Assembly: GCF_900101455.1 (NCBI RefSeq)
Contig: NZ_FMZJ01000001.1
Coordinates: 426,489 to 490,488 of the forward strand
Reading direction: 5' to 3'
Source of the DNA: Sphingomonas sp. YR710
GTDB taxonomy: Bacteria > Pseudomonadota > Alphaproteobacteria > Sphingomonadales > Sphingomonadaceae
DNA length: 64,000 bases
Position 1 is the stretch's first letter, and the number at the start of each line of letters is the position of its first letter. Shown one piece after another: positions 16,924-26,073 of this stretch. The notes below the pieces were generated by a model, which saw only the letters and a list, made by a program, of their open reading frames with translations, made no database searches and was not told where the DNA came from. Made by a program: the position numbers and the translations under genes.

Positions 16924-19773
16924 ATGGCATGGATCGGCGAAATAGACCTCGGTACCAAGGCCGCTCCGGTCGCTGCGCAGGCGCTGGTGGCACTCACTAT
17001 CGATGGCCAGCGGACAGAGGTGCCCGAAGGCACGTCCGTCATGCGCGCTGCCGCTTTGATGGGCACCAGCATCCCAAGATTATGTGCAACCGACAGTCTT
17101 GAAAGCTTCGGATCGTGCCGGCTGTGCCTGGTCGAGATCGAGGGCCGCGCGGGCTACCCGGCATCCTGCACCACGCCGGTCGCCGCGGACATGGTGGTGC
17201 ACACGCAGACGCCGAAACTGAAGAGCCTGCGCAAAGGGGTGATGGAGCTCTATATCTCCGATCATCCGCTCGATTGCCTGACCTGTTCGGCCAATGGCAA
17301 TTGCGAACTGCAGGACATGGCCGGCGCGGTGGGGCTGCGCGACGTGCGCTACGGCTATGACGGCGACAATCATCTGAGCGCTGCGAAGGATGAATCCAAC
17401 CCCTATTTCACCTTCGATGCCACCAAGTGCATTGTCTGTTCGCGCTGCGTGCGGGCGTGCGACGAGGTGCAGGGCACGTTCGCGCTGACGGTGCAGGGGC
17501 GTGGCTTCGAATCGCAGATCGTCGCGAGCCAGAATGACGGTTTCCTGGCCTCCGAATGCGTTTCGTGCGGCGCCTGCGTGCAGGCCTGCCCGACATCGGC
17601 GTTGATCGAAAATAGCGTGATCGACATCGGCACGCCCGATCGTGCGGTCGTCACCACCTGCGCCTATTGCGGCGTGGGCTGCACCTTCCGGGCGGAGATG
17701 CGTGGCGAGGAACTGGTGCGGATGGTACCGTGGAAGGATGGCAAGGCCAATCGCGGCCATAGCTGCGTCAAGGGCCGTTTCGCCTGGGGGTACGCAAACC
17801 ATAAGGAACGCATCCTCAATCCGATGATCCGCACGAGCATCGATCAGCCGTGGCGCGAGGTGAGCTGGGATGAGGCGATCGCTTATGCGGCCTCCGAATT
17901 CCGCCGCATCCAGGCCCAATATGGTACGCGCAGCGTGGGCGGCATCACCTCCTCGCGCTGCACCAATGAAGAGACCTTCCTCGTCCAGAAGCTCATCCGC
18001 CAGGGCTTCGGCAACAACAATGTCGATACCTGCGCCAGGGTCTGCCATTCGCCGACCGGCTATGGGCTGAAGACCACCTTCGGCACGTCGGCCGGCACCC
18101 AGGATTTCGACAGCGTCCAGTTCGCCGACGTGATCATGGTCATCGGCGCCAACCCCACCGACGGCCATCCGGTCTTCGCCAGCCGGATGAAACGGCGGCT
18201 GCGTGAGGGCGCGCGGCTGATCGTTATCGATCCGCGTCGCATCGATATGGTCCATTCGCCGCATGTCGAGGCCGATTATCATCTGCCGCTGAAGCCTGGC
18301 ACCAATGTCGCGCTGCTCACCGCGATCGCGCATGTGATCGTGACCGAGGGCTTATATGATGAAACCTTCATTCGCGATCGTTGTGACTGGGATGAGTTTG
18401 CCGACTGGGCGGCTTTCGTATCCGAACCCGCGCGCGCGCCCGAAGCGATCGAACCGCTGACCGACGTGCCGGCGTCCGACGTGCGCGGCGCGGCGCGGCT
18501 CTATGCCACCGGCGGCAATGGCGCGATCTATTATGGTCTCGGCGTCACCGAGCATAGCCAGGGATCGTCGACGGTGATGGCGATCGCCAATCTGGCGATG
18601 GCGACCGGCAATCTGGGCCGCGAGGGCGTGGGCGTGAACCCGCTCAGAGGGCAGAACAATGTCCAGGGCGCGTGCGATATGGGCAGCTTCCCGCACGAAT
18701 TTTCGGGCTATCGCCATGTCTCCGATGGTGCCACCCGTGCCTTGTTCGAGGAGGCGTGGGGCGTGCCGCTCGACGCCGAGCCGGGGCTGCGTATCCCCAA
18801 TATGCTCGATGCCGCGACCGATGGCGTGTTCAAGGCCTTGTTCGTGCAGGGTGAGGATATTCTCCAGTCCGATCCCAACACCCATCATGTCGCGGCGGGA
18901 CTCGCCGCGATGGAATGCGTGGTGGTGCAGGATCTGTTTTTGAACGAAACCGCGAACTACGCGCATGTCTTCCTGCCCGGATCGACCTTCCTCGAAAAGG
19001 ACGGCACTTTCACCAATGCCGAACGCCGTATCCAGCGCGTACGCAAGGTGATGGAGCCCAGGAACGGCCTTGCCGACTGGGAGATCGTCCAAAATGTCGC
19101 CAATGCGATGGGGCTCGGCTGGTCCTATGCCCATCCGTCGCAGATCATGGACGAGATCGCCCGGCTGACACCGACCTTCGCCAAGGTCAGCTACGCCGCG
19201 CTCGACGAACATGGTTCGCTGCAATGGCCGGCGACCGAGGCGATGCCGGCGGGCACGCCGACCATGCACATTGGCGGCTTCGCGCGCGGCAAGGGCAAGT
19301 TCGTGATCACCGATTATGTGCCGACCGACGAAAAGACCGGGCCGCGCTTCCCGCTGCTGCTCACGACCGGTCGGATTCTCAGCCATTATAATGTCGGGGC
19401 GCAGACCAGGCGGACCGACAACGTTGTGTGGCATCCCGAGGATCGGTTGGAGATCCATCCACAGGACGCCGAAAATCGCGGCGTCAAGGATGGCGACTGG
19501 GTGAGCCTGCGCAGCCGCGCCGGTGAGACGACCCTGCGCGCGGTGGTGACCGATCGGGTGGCGCCTGGTGTCGTCTATACGACCTTCCATCACCCGGAGA
19601 CCCAGGCCAATGTCGTCACCACCGACTTTTCGGATTGGGCCACCAACTGCCCGGAATATAAAGTGACGGCGGTGCAGGTCGCTCCGTCGAACGGGCCCAG
19701 CGACTGGCAGATTCGCTATGATCAACTGTCGCACCGATCGCGCCGGATCAGCGCCGCCGTGGCTGCGGAATAG
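16924..19773 (+). CDS. fdsA: NAD-dependent formate dehydrogenase alpha subunit (molybdopterin enzyme)
   Basis: 949 aa. The metal sites read in order: [2Fe-2S] Cys54/65/68/82; His114 with Cys118/121/127 (NuoG-type cluster); two [4Fe-4S] clusters at Cys169/172/175/179 and Cys212/215/218/222; and the formate dehydrogenase [4Fe-4S] at Cys246/249/253/281. The catalytic site is Cys374 in ARVCHSPT, so the molybdenum (or tungsten) ligand is cysteine, not selenocysteine. A C-terminal molydopterin-dinucleotide-binding domain closes the chain. It oxidises formate to CO2. No fdhD-type sulfurtransferase or fdsC is next to it in this window, so cofactor maturation must come from elsewhere. Confidence 0.96.
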   Translation: MAWIGEIDLGTKAAPVAAQALVALTIDGQRTEVPEGTSVMRAAALMGTSIPRLCATDSLESFGSCRLCLVEIEGRAGYPASCTTPVAADMVVHTQTPKLKSLRKGVMELYISDHPLDCLTCSANGNCELQDMAGAVGLRDVRYGYDGDNHLSAAKDESNPYFTFDATKCIVCSRCVRACDEVQGTFALTVQGRGFESQIVASQNDGFLASECVSCGACVQACPTSALIENSVIDIGTPDRAVVTTCAYCGVGCTFRAEMRGEELVRMVPWKDGKANRGHSCVKGRFAWGYANHKERILNPMIRTSIDQPWREVSWDEAIAYAASEFRRIQAQYGTRSVGGITSSRCTNEETFLVQKLIRQGFGNNNVDTCARVCHSPTGYGLKTTFGTSAGTQDFDSVQFADVIMVIGANPTDGHPVFASRMKRRLREGARLIVIDPRRIDMVHSPHVEADYHLPLKPGTNVALLTAIAHVIVTEGLYDETFIRDRCDWDEFADWAAFVSEPARAPEAIEPLTDVPASDVRGAARLYATGGNGAIYYGLGVTEHSQGSSTVMAIANLAMATGNLGREGVGVNPLRGQNNVQGACDMGSFPHEFSGYRHVSDGATRALFEEAWGVPLDAEPGLRIPNMLDAATDGVFKALFVQGEDILQSDPNTHHVAAGLAAMECVVVQDLFLNETANYAHVFLPGSTFLEKDGTFTNAERRIQRVRKVMEPRNGLADWEIVQNVANAMGLGWSYAHPSQIMDEIARLTPTFAKVSYAALDEHGSLQWPATEAMPAGTPTMHIGGFARGKGKFVITDYVPTDEKTGPRFPLLLTTGRILSHYNVGAQTRRTDNVVWHPEDRLEIHPQDAENRGVKDGDWVSLRSRAGETTLRAVVTDRVAPGVVYTTFHHPETQANVVTTDFSDWATNCPEYKVTAVQVAPSNGPSDWQIRYDQLSHRSRRISAAVAAE

Positions 19774-19783
19774 GGCAGAGCCG

Positions 19784-20041
19784 ATGATGAGCAATCTCGA
19801 GCGGCTGGTCTATATGGCCAACCAGATCGCCCGCAACTTCGCGGCGACGGGCGATGAGGCGGCGGCGAGGGCAACCGCCGATCATATCATGGCATTCTGG
19901 GATCCGCGGATGAGGGCGCAACTCGTCGATCGGCTGGCGGCCGCGCCCGAAAGTCTCGAACCGCCGGCGCGGCAGGCGGCGACTATCCTGCGCGATCGGG
20001 GAGATCGCGGCCGTGCAACATCGGTCCGTGACGATTTCTGA
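19784..20041 (+). CDS. fdsD: Formate dehydrogenase delta subunit
   Basis: 85 aa from the ATG at 19784 (an alternative ATG follows directly). It has the FdsD phrases LERLVYMANQIARNF and HIMAFWDPRMRAQL. It is a small helical subunit of cytosolic molybdenum formate dehydrogenases, required for activity in Ralstonia- and Rhodobacter-type enzymes. It lies 10 bp after fdsA and completes fdsGBAD. The Arg-rich tail is long but plausible. Confidence 0.9.
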   Translation: MMSNLERLVYMANQIARNFAATGDEAAARATADHIMAFWDPRMRAQLVDRLAAAPESLEPPARQAATILRDRGDRGRATSVRDDF

Positions 20042-20130
20042 AAAGGGTGTCGCGGCTGCAAAGGGGTATGCGCGGGCGCAGTGACGTCCGGCCCTATATC
20101 GTTACGGGCGGCTATCAAGCAGCGGATCGT

Positions 20131-20358
20131 TCAAAACATCAGATCGATCAATGCCGGTATCGCGGCCGCCGGAACGGTCATGACCGGCTCACTGTCGGGT
20201 AGCGGTATCGGCGCCATGCATTCGAGGAAGGCGACGTCTTCTCTCTCCTTGGCAGACATTTTCTCGAAACGGCGCACGACCTCTTCCAGATCCTCGGGTT
20301 CCGAGTATCCGCCATCGTTGGTCACAAGCCATGCTGCGGTCCACCAAGGGATTTCCAT
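20131..20358 (-). CDS. Small acidic hypothetical protein
   Basis: 75 aa, convergent to fdsD. The ATG at 20358 has AGGATG about 6 nt upstream. The composition looks protein-like (PEDLEEVVRRFEKMSAKEREDVAF), acidic with an amphipathic helix, with no signal peptide and no motif I know. It may be real because the codon pattern resembles neighbours and no better frame is present; its function is unknown. Confidence 0.45.
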   Translation of the reverse strand: MEIPWWTAAWLVTNDGGYSEPEDLEEVVRRFEKMSAKEREDVAFLECMAPIPLPDSEPVMTVPAAAIPALIDLMF

Positions 20359-20549
20359 GCGACATCCTGCTAATCAGAAGAGGTGAACGGGGCGTAAAAC
20401 TTTCGTCAAAAGAAGGGCCTGACCACTAGGTATTTTTGCCTATCGGCGAGTGGACTTTTGCGGGATGCCGGCTCCTTCCGATCGATGGTCTTTTACGGGA
20501 ACGTAATCACTCCGGTGGTAACCATCAACGATCGCTGGAGGAGTGGCCG

Positions 20550-20867
20550 ATGTTTTCCACCGAAGTTACCGTTGTCGAATCGCGCCGCCAGGACGTGCGG
20601 CTCCCGGTCGACCTGCGCGCGCGCTATGGGAGTGCCGGCTCTCCCACCCGCGCGCTTTGCCGCATTCTCGATGTCACGAAGCGTGGCGCGCGGCTGCGAG
20701 TCTATTGCGATCTCGAACCGAATACGACGATCACGTTGGTACTGCCGATGTCCGGGGCCGTCCGGGCACGGGTGATGTGGGCCAATGACTTTGAGGCCGG
20801 ATGCAAATTTCACACACCGTTGGGCGAAAGCGAACTCGATACGATCTTCAAGCTCGGGCACGCCTGA
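20550..20867 (+). CDS. PilZ domain protein
   Basis: 105 aa from the ATG at 20550, after GGAGGAG; an upstream ATG in frame at 20436 lies in a poor context. It shows an RRxxxR-like start (R12, R13, R17) and D41-x-T43-x-x-G46, which together form the c-di-GMP-binding signature of PilZ domains. It consists of one PilZ domain only, so it is a stand-alone c-di-GMP effector, probably acting on motility, exopolysaccharide or a partner protein. The leader CACTCC can pair with GGAGTG over the Shine-Dalgarno, possibly reducing translation (weak inference). Confidence 0.8.
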   Translation: MFSTEVTVVESRRQDVRLPVDLRARYGSAGSPTRALCRILDVTKRGARLRVYCDLEPNTTITLVLPMSGAVRARVMWANDFEAGCKFHTPLGESELDTIFKLGHA

Positions 20868-20988
20868 CCGGTTGCCTGGCACTGTTCATTCGCGAGCAGC
20901 GATCGGACGTTGCACTTTGATTCGGAGGCATTAAGGCGCATGCAGATGCCGGCGTCGGGGCCGGGCCGAAGCAAAGGGAGCGGGGAAG

Positions 20989-22512
20989 ATGAGCGTCATC
21001 ATCAAGGAAGCCGATCTTATCGAAAGCGTCGCCGACGCGCTCCAATATATCTCTTATTACCATCCCATGGATTATATTCGCGCGCTGGGCGTGGCCTATG
21101 AGGCCGAACAGGGCCCGGCCGCCAAGGATGCGATCGCGCAGATCCTGACGAACAGCCGGATGTGCGCCGAAGGGCACCGCCCGATCTGCCAGGATACCGG
21201 CATCGTCACCGTCTTCATCAAATGGGGCCAGCAGTGCGTGCTCGACAGTCAGAAGTCGCTGCAGGACGTCGTCGATGAAGGCGTGCGCCGTGCCTATCTG
21301 CACCCGGAAAATCGCCTGCGCGCGTCGATCCTCAAGGATCCGGCTTTCAGCCGCGTCAACACCAAGGACAACACGCCTTGCGTGCTCAATGTCGAGATGG
21401 TGCCGGGCCATCATGTCGACGTGCAGGTCGCGGCCAAGGGCGGCGGTTCGGAGAACAAGTCGAAGTTCGCGATGCTCAATCCGTCCGAATCGATCGTCGA
21501 CTGGGTGCTCGAAATGGTCCCGAAAATGGGCGCTGGCTGGTGCCCGCCGGGCATGCTCGGCATCGGCATCGGCGGCACCGCCGAAAAGGCTATGACGCTC
21601 GCCAAGGAATCGCTGATGGGCGATATCGACATGGCCCAGCTCAAGCTGCGCGGGCCGCAGACCGATATCGAGAAGCTCCGCGTCGAGATTTTCGACAAGG
21701 TCAACGCGCTTGGCATCGGTGCGCAGGGGCTCGGCGGTCTCGCGACGATCCTCGACGTCAAGATCATGGATTATCCGACCCACGCTGCGTCGAAGCCGAT
21801 CGCGATGATCCCGAACTGCGCCGCGACCCGTCATGCGCATTTCCATCTCGACGGATCGGGGCCGGCCTATCTCGAGCCGCCGTCGATCGACGAATGGCCG
21901 AAGGTCGAATGGACTCCATCGAAGGAGGCGATCCGCGTCGATCTCAACTCGCTGACGCAGGAACAGGTGGCAAGCTGGAAACCCGGCGATCGCATCCTGC
22001 TCAACGGCAAGATGCTCACCGGGCGCGATGCCGCGCACAAGCGGATCCAGGACATGCTGGCCAAGGGCGAGGAATTGCCGGTCAGCTTCAAGGGCAGGGT
22101 GATCTATTATGTCGGTCCGGTCGATCCGGTGCGCGACGAGGTCGTGGGCCCGGCCGGCCCCACCACCGCGACGCGGATGGACAAGTTTACCGAGATGATG
22201 CTCGCCGAAACCGGCCTGATCGCGATGGTCGGCAAGGCCGAGCGCGGCCCGACGGCGATCGAGGCCATCAAGAAGCACAAGGCCGCCTATCTGATGGCGG
22301 TCGGCGGGGCGGCCTATCTGGTCGCGCGCGCGATCAAGGGGGCCAAGGTCGTCGGTTTCGAGGACCTCGGCATGGAGGCGATCTACGAATTCGACGTCAA
22401 GGACATGCCGGTGACGGTGGCTGTCGATTCCACCGGTGAGAGCGTCCATCACACTGCGCCGCTCGTGTGGCGCGAGAAGATCGCGAAGATGAAGGCGCTG
22501 GAAACGGCATGA
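20989..22512 (+). CDS. fumA: Class I fumarate hydratase (iron-sulfur)
   Basis: 507 aa, the usual length for the oxygen-sensitive [4Fe-4S] fumarase, which interconverts fumarate and L-malate in the TCA cycle. Family segments are ICQDTGIVTVF, GAGWCPPGMLGIGIGGTAEKAM and, in the C-terminal beta domain, GPAGPTTATRMDKF; cluster cysteines lie in RPICQDT, WCPPG and PNCAATR. The start at 20989 follows GGAGCGGGGAAG. It appears to be a single-gene transcript; a GC-rich hairpin (22520-22539) lies just after the stop. The symbol is chosen by type; fumB would be equivalent. Confidence 0.95.
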   Translation: MSVIIKEADLIESVADALQYISYYHPMDYIRALGVAYEAEQGPAAKDAIAQILTNSRMCAEGHRPICQDTGIVTVFIKWGQQCVLDSQKSLQDVVDEGVRRAYLHPENRLRASILKDPAFSRVNTKDNTPCVLNVEMVPGHHVDVQVAAKGGGSENKSKFAMLNPSESIVDWVLEMVPKMGAGWCPPGMLGIGIGGTAEKAMTLAKESLMGDIDMAQLKLRGPQTDIEKLRVEIFDKVNALGIGAQGLGGLATILDVKIMDYPTHAASKPIAMIPNCAATRHAHFHLDGSGPAYLEPPSIDEWPKVEWTPSKEAIRVDLNSLTQEQVASWKPGDRILLNGKMLTGRDAAHKRIQDMLAKGEELPVSFKGRVIYYVGPVDPVRDEVVGPAGPTTATRMDKFTEMMLAETGLIAMVGKAERGPTAIEAIKKHKAAYLMAVGGAAYLVARAIKGAKVVGFEDLGMEAIYEFDVKDMPVTVAVDSTGESVHHTAPLVWREKIAKMKALETA

Positions 22513-22519
22513 CGGCGTT

Positions 22520-22539
22520 GGGGCGCCAAAAAGCGCCCC
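22520..22539. terminator. GC-rich hairpin after fumarase
   Basis: GGGGCGC and GCGCCCC form a 7-bp stem with a CAAAAA loop between the convergent fumarase and sulfotransferase genes. There is no proper U-run, so it may be a pause or RNA-stability hairpin rather than an intrinsic terminator. Confidence 0.4.
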
Positions 22540-22565
22540 GCGCCGCCTTTCCCGGCTGAGCCGCT

Positions 22566-23504
22566 TCAGCGCCGATCGTGCCCGGTTCCGCCTTCCGTAA
22601 TGGCCTTCATCTCCTGGGTGAGGCGCGCTTTCGCCTTTCTGCTGCCGAGCCGGCTGACGTACAGGCTCCGTAACCACAGGCGTTTGCCGAACAGGTTTCG
22701 GCGGTGTTTGGCAATGCGGTAGCGATCCTGAAGTCGCAACAGGGTCGCGCGAAACAGTGATGGCGGGCGTACGCGCCCGCTCAGCACATAACCGTGCTGG
22801 AGCAGCCAGCGCGCGCCTTCATATTCGGCGGCGGCGACATCGGCGGGATCTGCATCGCGCCATTTGCCCACGGGTGCCGCGCGAACCTCACTCGCGTTGT
22901 AGCGCAGCAGCTCCGGGGAGAAAGCTACCCCCAGAAATTGGCAAATGCGGCGTAGCTCGCGTTCCGGGTCGCTGGTCAATTTCTCATAATGAACCGTAAG
23001 CTGCCGCTCGATCGGCAGCTTGTGTTCCATCCTTTCCCACAATTGCTCGGCCTCGACCCACCAGCGTATGGCGCGCCACACGGTTCCGGCACGGCCGGTT
23101 GGAAGTGTCGCCAGCGCGACATCGCGCCCGTCGCGGACCAGGTGAATGAAGCGCGCGTCGGGCCAAAGCCATAACAGCCGATCGAAATGCCGATGCACCG
23201 TGGCGCCACGGATTGGGGCATTCTTGGTCGCGGCGACCTGATCGAGAAAGTCGTGCGCGATCCCGGTGAAATTCAGGCGAGGCGCGATCGCCAGCCCGCT
23301 CCGCTGGAAGACCCCATTGAGCGACAAGGACCGGACGAACGCGTCGCGCTTCATGAAGCGCCCGTCCGCCGATATCGCGTCGATCAGAAATTCGAAATTG
23401 CCGGCAATCGCCACTTGCGGATGACGATCGAGCATCAACCGCAAGAGGGTCGACCCCGATCGTTCCGCGCCGATCAGGAAAACGGGTGGCTCGCTTGCGC
23501 TCAG
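22566..23504 (-). CDS. Sulfotransferase family protein, CTG start likely
   Basis: 312 aa if begun at the CTG at 23504, which overlaps the upstream stop as CTGA. The PAPS 5'-phosphosulfate loop GAERSGSTLL (about 12-21) lies only 11 codons in. No ATG, GTG or TTG in this frame lies near it, and the first internal ATG (MLDRHP) would remove the loop. RFIHLVRDGRDVA is the 3'-phosphate motif. It transfers sulfate from PAPS to an unknown acceptor. The C-terminus is Arg/Lys rich. The gene is coupled to the copper chaperone on its 5' side, an odd pairing. Confidence 0.85.
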   Translation of the reverse strand: MSASEPPVFLIGAERSGSTLLRLMLDRHPQVAIAGNFEFLIDAISADGRFMKRDAFVRSLSLNGVFQRSGLAIAPRLNFTGIAHDFLDQVAATKNAPIRGATVHRHFDRLLWLWPDARFIHLVRDGRDVALATLPTGRAGTVWRAIRWWVEAEQLWERMEHKLPIERQLTVHYEKLTSDPERELRRICQFLGVAFSPELLRYNASEVRAAPVGKWRDADPADVAAAEYEGARWLLQHGYVLSGRVRPPSLFRATLLRLQDRYRIAKHRRNLFGKRLWLRSLYVSRLGSRKAKARLTQEMKAITEGGTGHDRR

Positions 23505-23956
23505 TGGCCCATCCCCGGCATATCGTCGCCAGCGGCGGGCACTGTCTTCGCCTCGGCTTCGATCTCGGCCCCGCTGGAAAAAGTGAACAGCATCGGGATC
23601 GCGGTTCCCGGCGTGATCCGCGCGTCGACATCGAACAGCATGGCATGGTTGCCGCTCGGTGCGAATTCCACTTTCGTGCCTGCCGCCACCGGCACATTGG
23701 CCATCGGCTTCATCGTCATCATGCCGCCGGCCATGCTGCTTTGATGTAGTTCGATCGATTTCACGACGGCGCTGTCGATGCGCATCAGCCGATCGTCTTT
23801 CGATCCGCCAACGATTGTGAAATAGCCCGCGGCCGGCCGGCCGGGGACGGCCGCCAGCCGGACCCAGGCATCGCGAATCTGCGGTTTGTCCGCACTTTTC
23901 GGCTTGCAGCCGGGCAGGACGAGCAACGCAAGGGAGAGGATCAGCAGACCGCGCAT
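23501..23956 (-). CDS. PCu(A)C copper chaperone lipoprotein
   Basis: 151 aa. Signal peptide with lipobox LPGC, so lipidated at Cys17 and periplasmic. A single DUF461/PCu(A)C domain has the copper ligand pattern with His71, Met residues around 75-85, and His104-x-Met106, matching the H...M...HxM motif that delivers Cu(I) to cytochrome c oxidase. The usual partner ScoI/SenC is not adjacent. The C-terminal DDMPGMGH adds further Met/His. The sulfotransferase begins within its stop codon. The 5' end lies about 160 bp from dnaK on the opposite strand. Confidence 0.9.
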   Translation of the reverse strand: MRGLLILSLALLVLPGCKPKSADKPQIRDAWVRLAAVPGRPAAGYFTIVGGSKDDRLMRIDSAVVKSIELHQSSMAGGMMTMKPMANVPVAAGTKVEFAPSGNHAMLFDVDARITPGTAIPMLFTFSSGAEIEAEAKTVPAAGDDMPGMGH

Positions 23957-23999
23957 CAGAAACTCCGGAAATTCCCGCCCTGCATAAGCACCTTCCCGT

Positions 24000-24027
24000 C
24001 TTGCAGCAATAAAATCCCCCCCTATAT
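24000..24027 (+). promoter_or_regulatory. Likely RpoH (sigma-32) promoter of dnaK
   Basis: CTTGCAG at 24000-24006, a 12-bp spacer, then CCCCTATAT at 24019-24027. The sigma-32 consensus is CTTGAAA, 11-16 bp, CCCCATNT, so spacing and both boxes match with few changes. Its position about 90 bp before the dnaK start fits a heat-shock transcript. Confidence 0.65.
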
Positions 24028-24117
24028 CGCGCCGGGTAAGTGCAGGTTCGACGGATGCTCGCCTCGTTAGCTGGGGGCATGGCCGGGGACCCGAATAGTG
24101 GGGTTGAAAGGACGAGA

Positions 24118-26010
24118 ATGGCCAAAGTTATCGGAATCGATCTGGGTACGACCAACAGCTGCGTCGCCGTGATGGAAGGTGGCAAGCCGAAGGTTATCGA
24201 AAATGCGGAAGGCGCGCGCACCACGCCGTCGATCGTCGCCTTCGCCAAGGATGGCGAACGCCTGATCGGTCAGCCGGCCAAGCGTCAGGCGGTCACGAAC
24301 CCCGACAATACGGTGTTTGCGGTCAAGCGCCTGATCGGCCGCCGTTTCGACGATCCGATCACCAAGAAGGACACCGAACTGGTTCCCTATCACATCGTGA
24401 AGGGCGCGAATGGCGACGCATGGGTCAAGGCGGGTGGCGAGGATTATTCGCCATCGCAGATCTCGGCCTTCACCCTGCAGAAGATGAAGGAAACCGCCGA
24501 AAGCTATCTGGGTGAGACCGTTACCCAGGCCGTGATCACGGTTCCGGCTTATTTCAACGACGCCCAGCGTCAGGCGACCAAGGATGCGGGCCGCATCGCC
24601 GGCCTCGAAGTGCTGCGCATCATCAATGAGCCGACGGCGGCTGCGCTCGCTTATGGCCTCGAGAAGAATGACGGCAAGACGATCGCGGTTTACGATCTCG
24701 GCGGCGGCACGTTCGACGTCTCGATCCTCGAGATCGGCGACGGCGTGTTCGAAGTGAAGGCCACCAACGGCGACACCTTCCTGGGCGGCGAGGATTTCGA
24801 TGCCAAGATCGTGGAATATCTGGCTTCGGATTTCCAGAAGGTCGAGGGCATCGATCTGACGAAGGATCGGCTCGCGTTGCAGCGCTTGAAGGAGGCGGCA
24901 GAGAAGGCGAAGATCGAGCTGTCGTCCGCACAGTCGACCGAGGTCAACCTGCCGTTCATCACCGCCGACGCGACCGGGCCGAAGCATCTCGTCAAGGCGA
25001 TCACCCGCGCCGATCTCGAGCGTCTGGTCGAGGCGCTGATCAAGCGGACGATGGAGCCTACGAAGAAGGCTCTGGCGGATGCGGGCCTCAAGGCCAGCGA
25101 CATCGACGAGGTCGTCCTCGTCGGCGGCATGACCCGCATGCCCAAGGTGCGTGATGCGGTGAAGGCGTTCTTCGGCAAGGAGCCGCACACCGGCGTCAAC
25201 CCGGACGAAGTCGTTGCGATGGGTGCGGCGATCCAGGCTGGCGTGCTGCAGGGCGACGTCAAGGACGTGCTGCTGCTCGACGTGACCCCGCTGTCGCTGG
25301 GCATCGAGACGCTGGGTGGCGTGTTCACCCGGATGATCGATCGCAACACAACGATCCCGACCAAGAAGTCGCAGACCTATTCGACGGCAGATGACAATCA
25401 GAACGCCGTCACGATCCGCGTCTTCCAGGGCGAACGTGAAATGGCGGCCGACAACAAGATGCTCGGCCAGTTCGATCTCGTCGGCATTCCGCCGGCGCCG
25501 CGCGGCGTGCCGCAGATCGAGGTGACGTTCGACATCGACGCGAACGGCATCGTCAATGTCCATGCCAAGGACAAGGGCACCGGCAAGGAGCAGCAGATCA
25601 AGATCCAGGCTTCGGGCGGATTGTCCGATGCCGATATCGATCAGATGGTGCGCGATGCCGAGCAGTTCGCCGAAGAGGACAAGAAGCGTCGTGCCGAGGC
25701 CGAAGCGAAGAACAACGCCGAAAGCCTGATCCATTCGACCGAGCGCCAGCTCGTCGATCATGCCGACAAGATCGATGCCGCCCTTAAGGCCGAGATCGAG
25801 GCGGCGATCGCCGAGACCAAGGCGGCTGTCGAGGCCGGCGATGCCGGTTCGATGACCGAAAAGGCACAGGCGCTCGGGCAGGTCGCGATGAAGCTGGGCC
25901 AGGCGATCTACGAGAAGGAGCAGGCCGCTGCCGCCTCGCCGTCGAGTGAAGCGCCGCGCAACGATGATGTGGTCGATGCCGAATTCTCGGAAGTCGACGA
26001 CAAGAAGTAA
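24118..26010 (+). CDS. dnaK: Hsp70 chaperone DnaK
   Basis: 630 aa from the ATG at 24118, after AAAGGACGA; the frame opens 26 codons earlier but that segment is not conserved. It opens with the Hsp70 phosphate-1 signature ([10 protein letters not shown]) and contains [15 protein letters not shown] motif ([13 protein letters not shown]), the linker [13 protein letters not shown], the substrate-binding domain and a disordered tail ending [11 protein letters not shown] (EEVD-like). It is an ATP-driven folding chaperone. A sigma-32-like promoter lies upstream, and dnaJ follows after a 63-bp gap with a strong hairpin that may keep DnaJ lower than DnaK. Confidence 0.98.
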   Translation: MAKVIGIDLGTTNSCVAVMEGGKPKVIENAEGARTTPSIVAFAKDGERLIGQPAKRQAVTNPDNTVFAVKRLIGRRFDDPITKKDTELVPYHIVKGANGDAWVKAGGEDYSPSQISAFTLQKMKETAESYLGETVTQAVITVPAYFNDAQRQATKDAGRIAGLEVLRIINEPTAAALAYGLEKNDGKTIAVYDLGGGTFDVSILEIGDGVFEVKATNGDTFLGGEDFDAKIVEYLASDFQKVEGIDLTKDRLALQRLKEAAEKAKIELSSAQSTEVNLPFITADATGPKHLVKAITRADLERLVEALIKRTMEPTKKALADAGLKASDIDEVVLVGGMTRMPKVRDAVKAFFGKEPHTGVNPDEVVAMGAAIQAGVLQGDVKDVLLLDVTPLSLGIETLGGVFTRMIDRNTTIPTKKSQTYSTADDNQNAVTIRVFQGEREMAADNKMLGQFDLVGIPPAPRGVPQIEVTFDIDANGIVNVHAKDKGTGKEQQIKIQASGGLSDADIDQMVRDAEQFAEEDKKRRAEAEAKNNAESLIHSTERQLVDHADKIDAALKAEIEAAIAETKAAVEAGDAGSMTEKAQALGQVAMKLGQAIYEKEQAAAASPSSEAPRNDDVVDAEFSEVDDKK

Positions 26011-26023
26011 GGTCGTACATATA

Positions 26024-26053
26024 CCCGGTCCCGCCGATCATGGCGGGGCCGGG
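26024..26053. promoter_or_regulatory. dnaK-dnaJ intergenic hairpin
   Basis: CCCGGTCCCGCC pairs with GGCGGGGCCGGG (12 bp, one G-U) across GATCAT. There is no U-run, so it is not a classical terminator. Its place between dnaK and dnaJ suggests partial attenuation, or RNA stabilisation giving more DnaK than DnaJ. Confidence 0.55.
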
Positions 26054-26073
26054 ATATGGTGCGCGGGGGCGTA

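Noticed and set aside
22566..24248. A 560-codon minus-strand frame as one fused protein
   Set aside because: Only its second part is the sulfotransferase; the first part overlaps the copper chaperone in another frame and reads as low-complexity noise.
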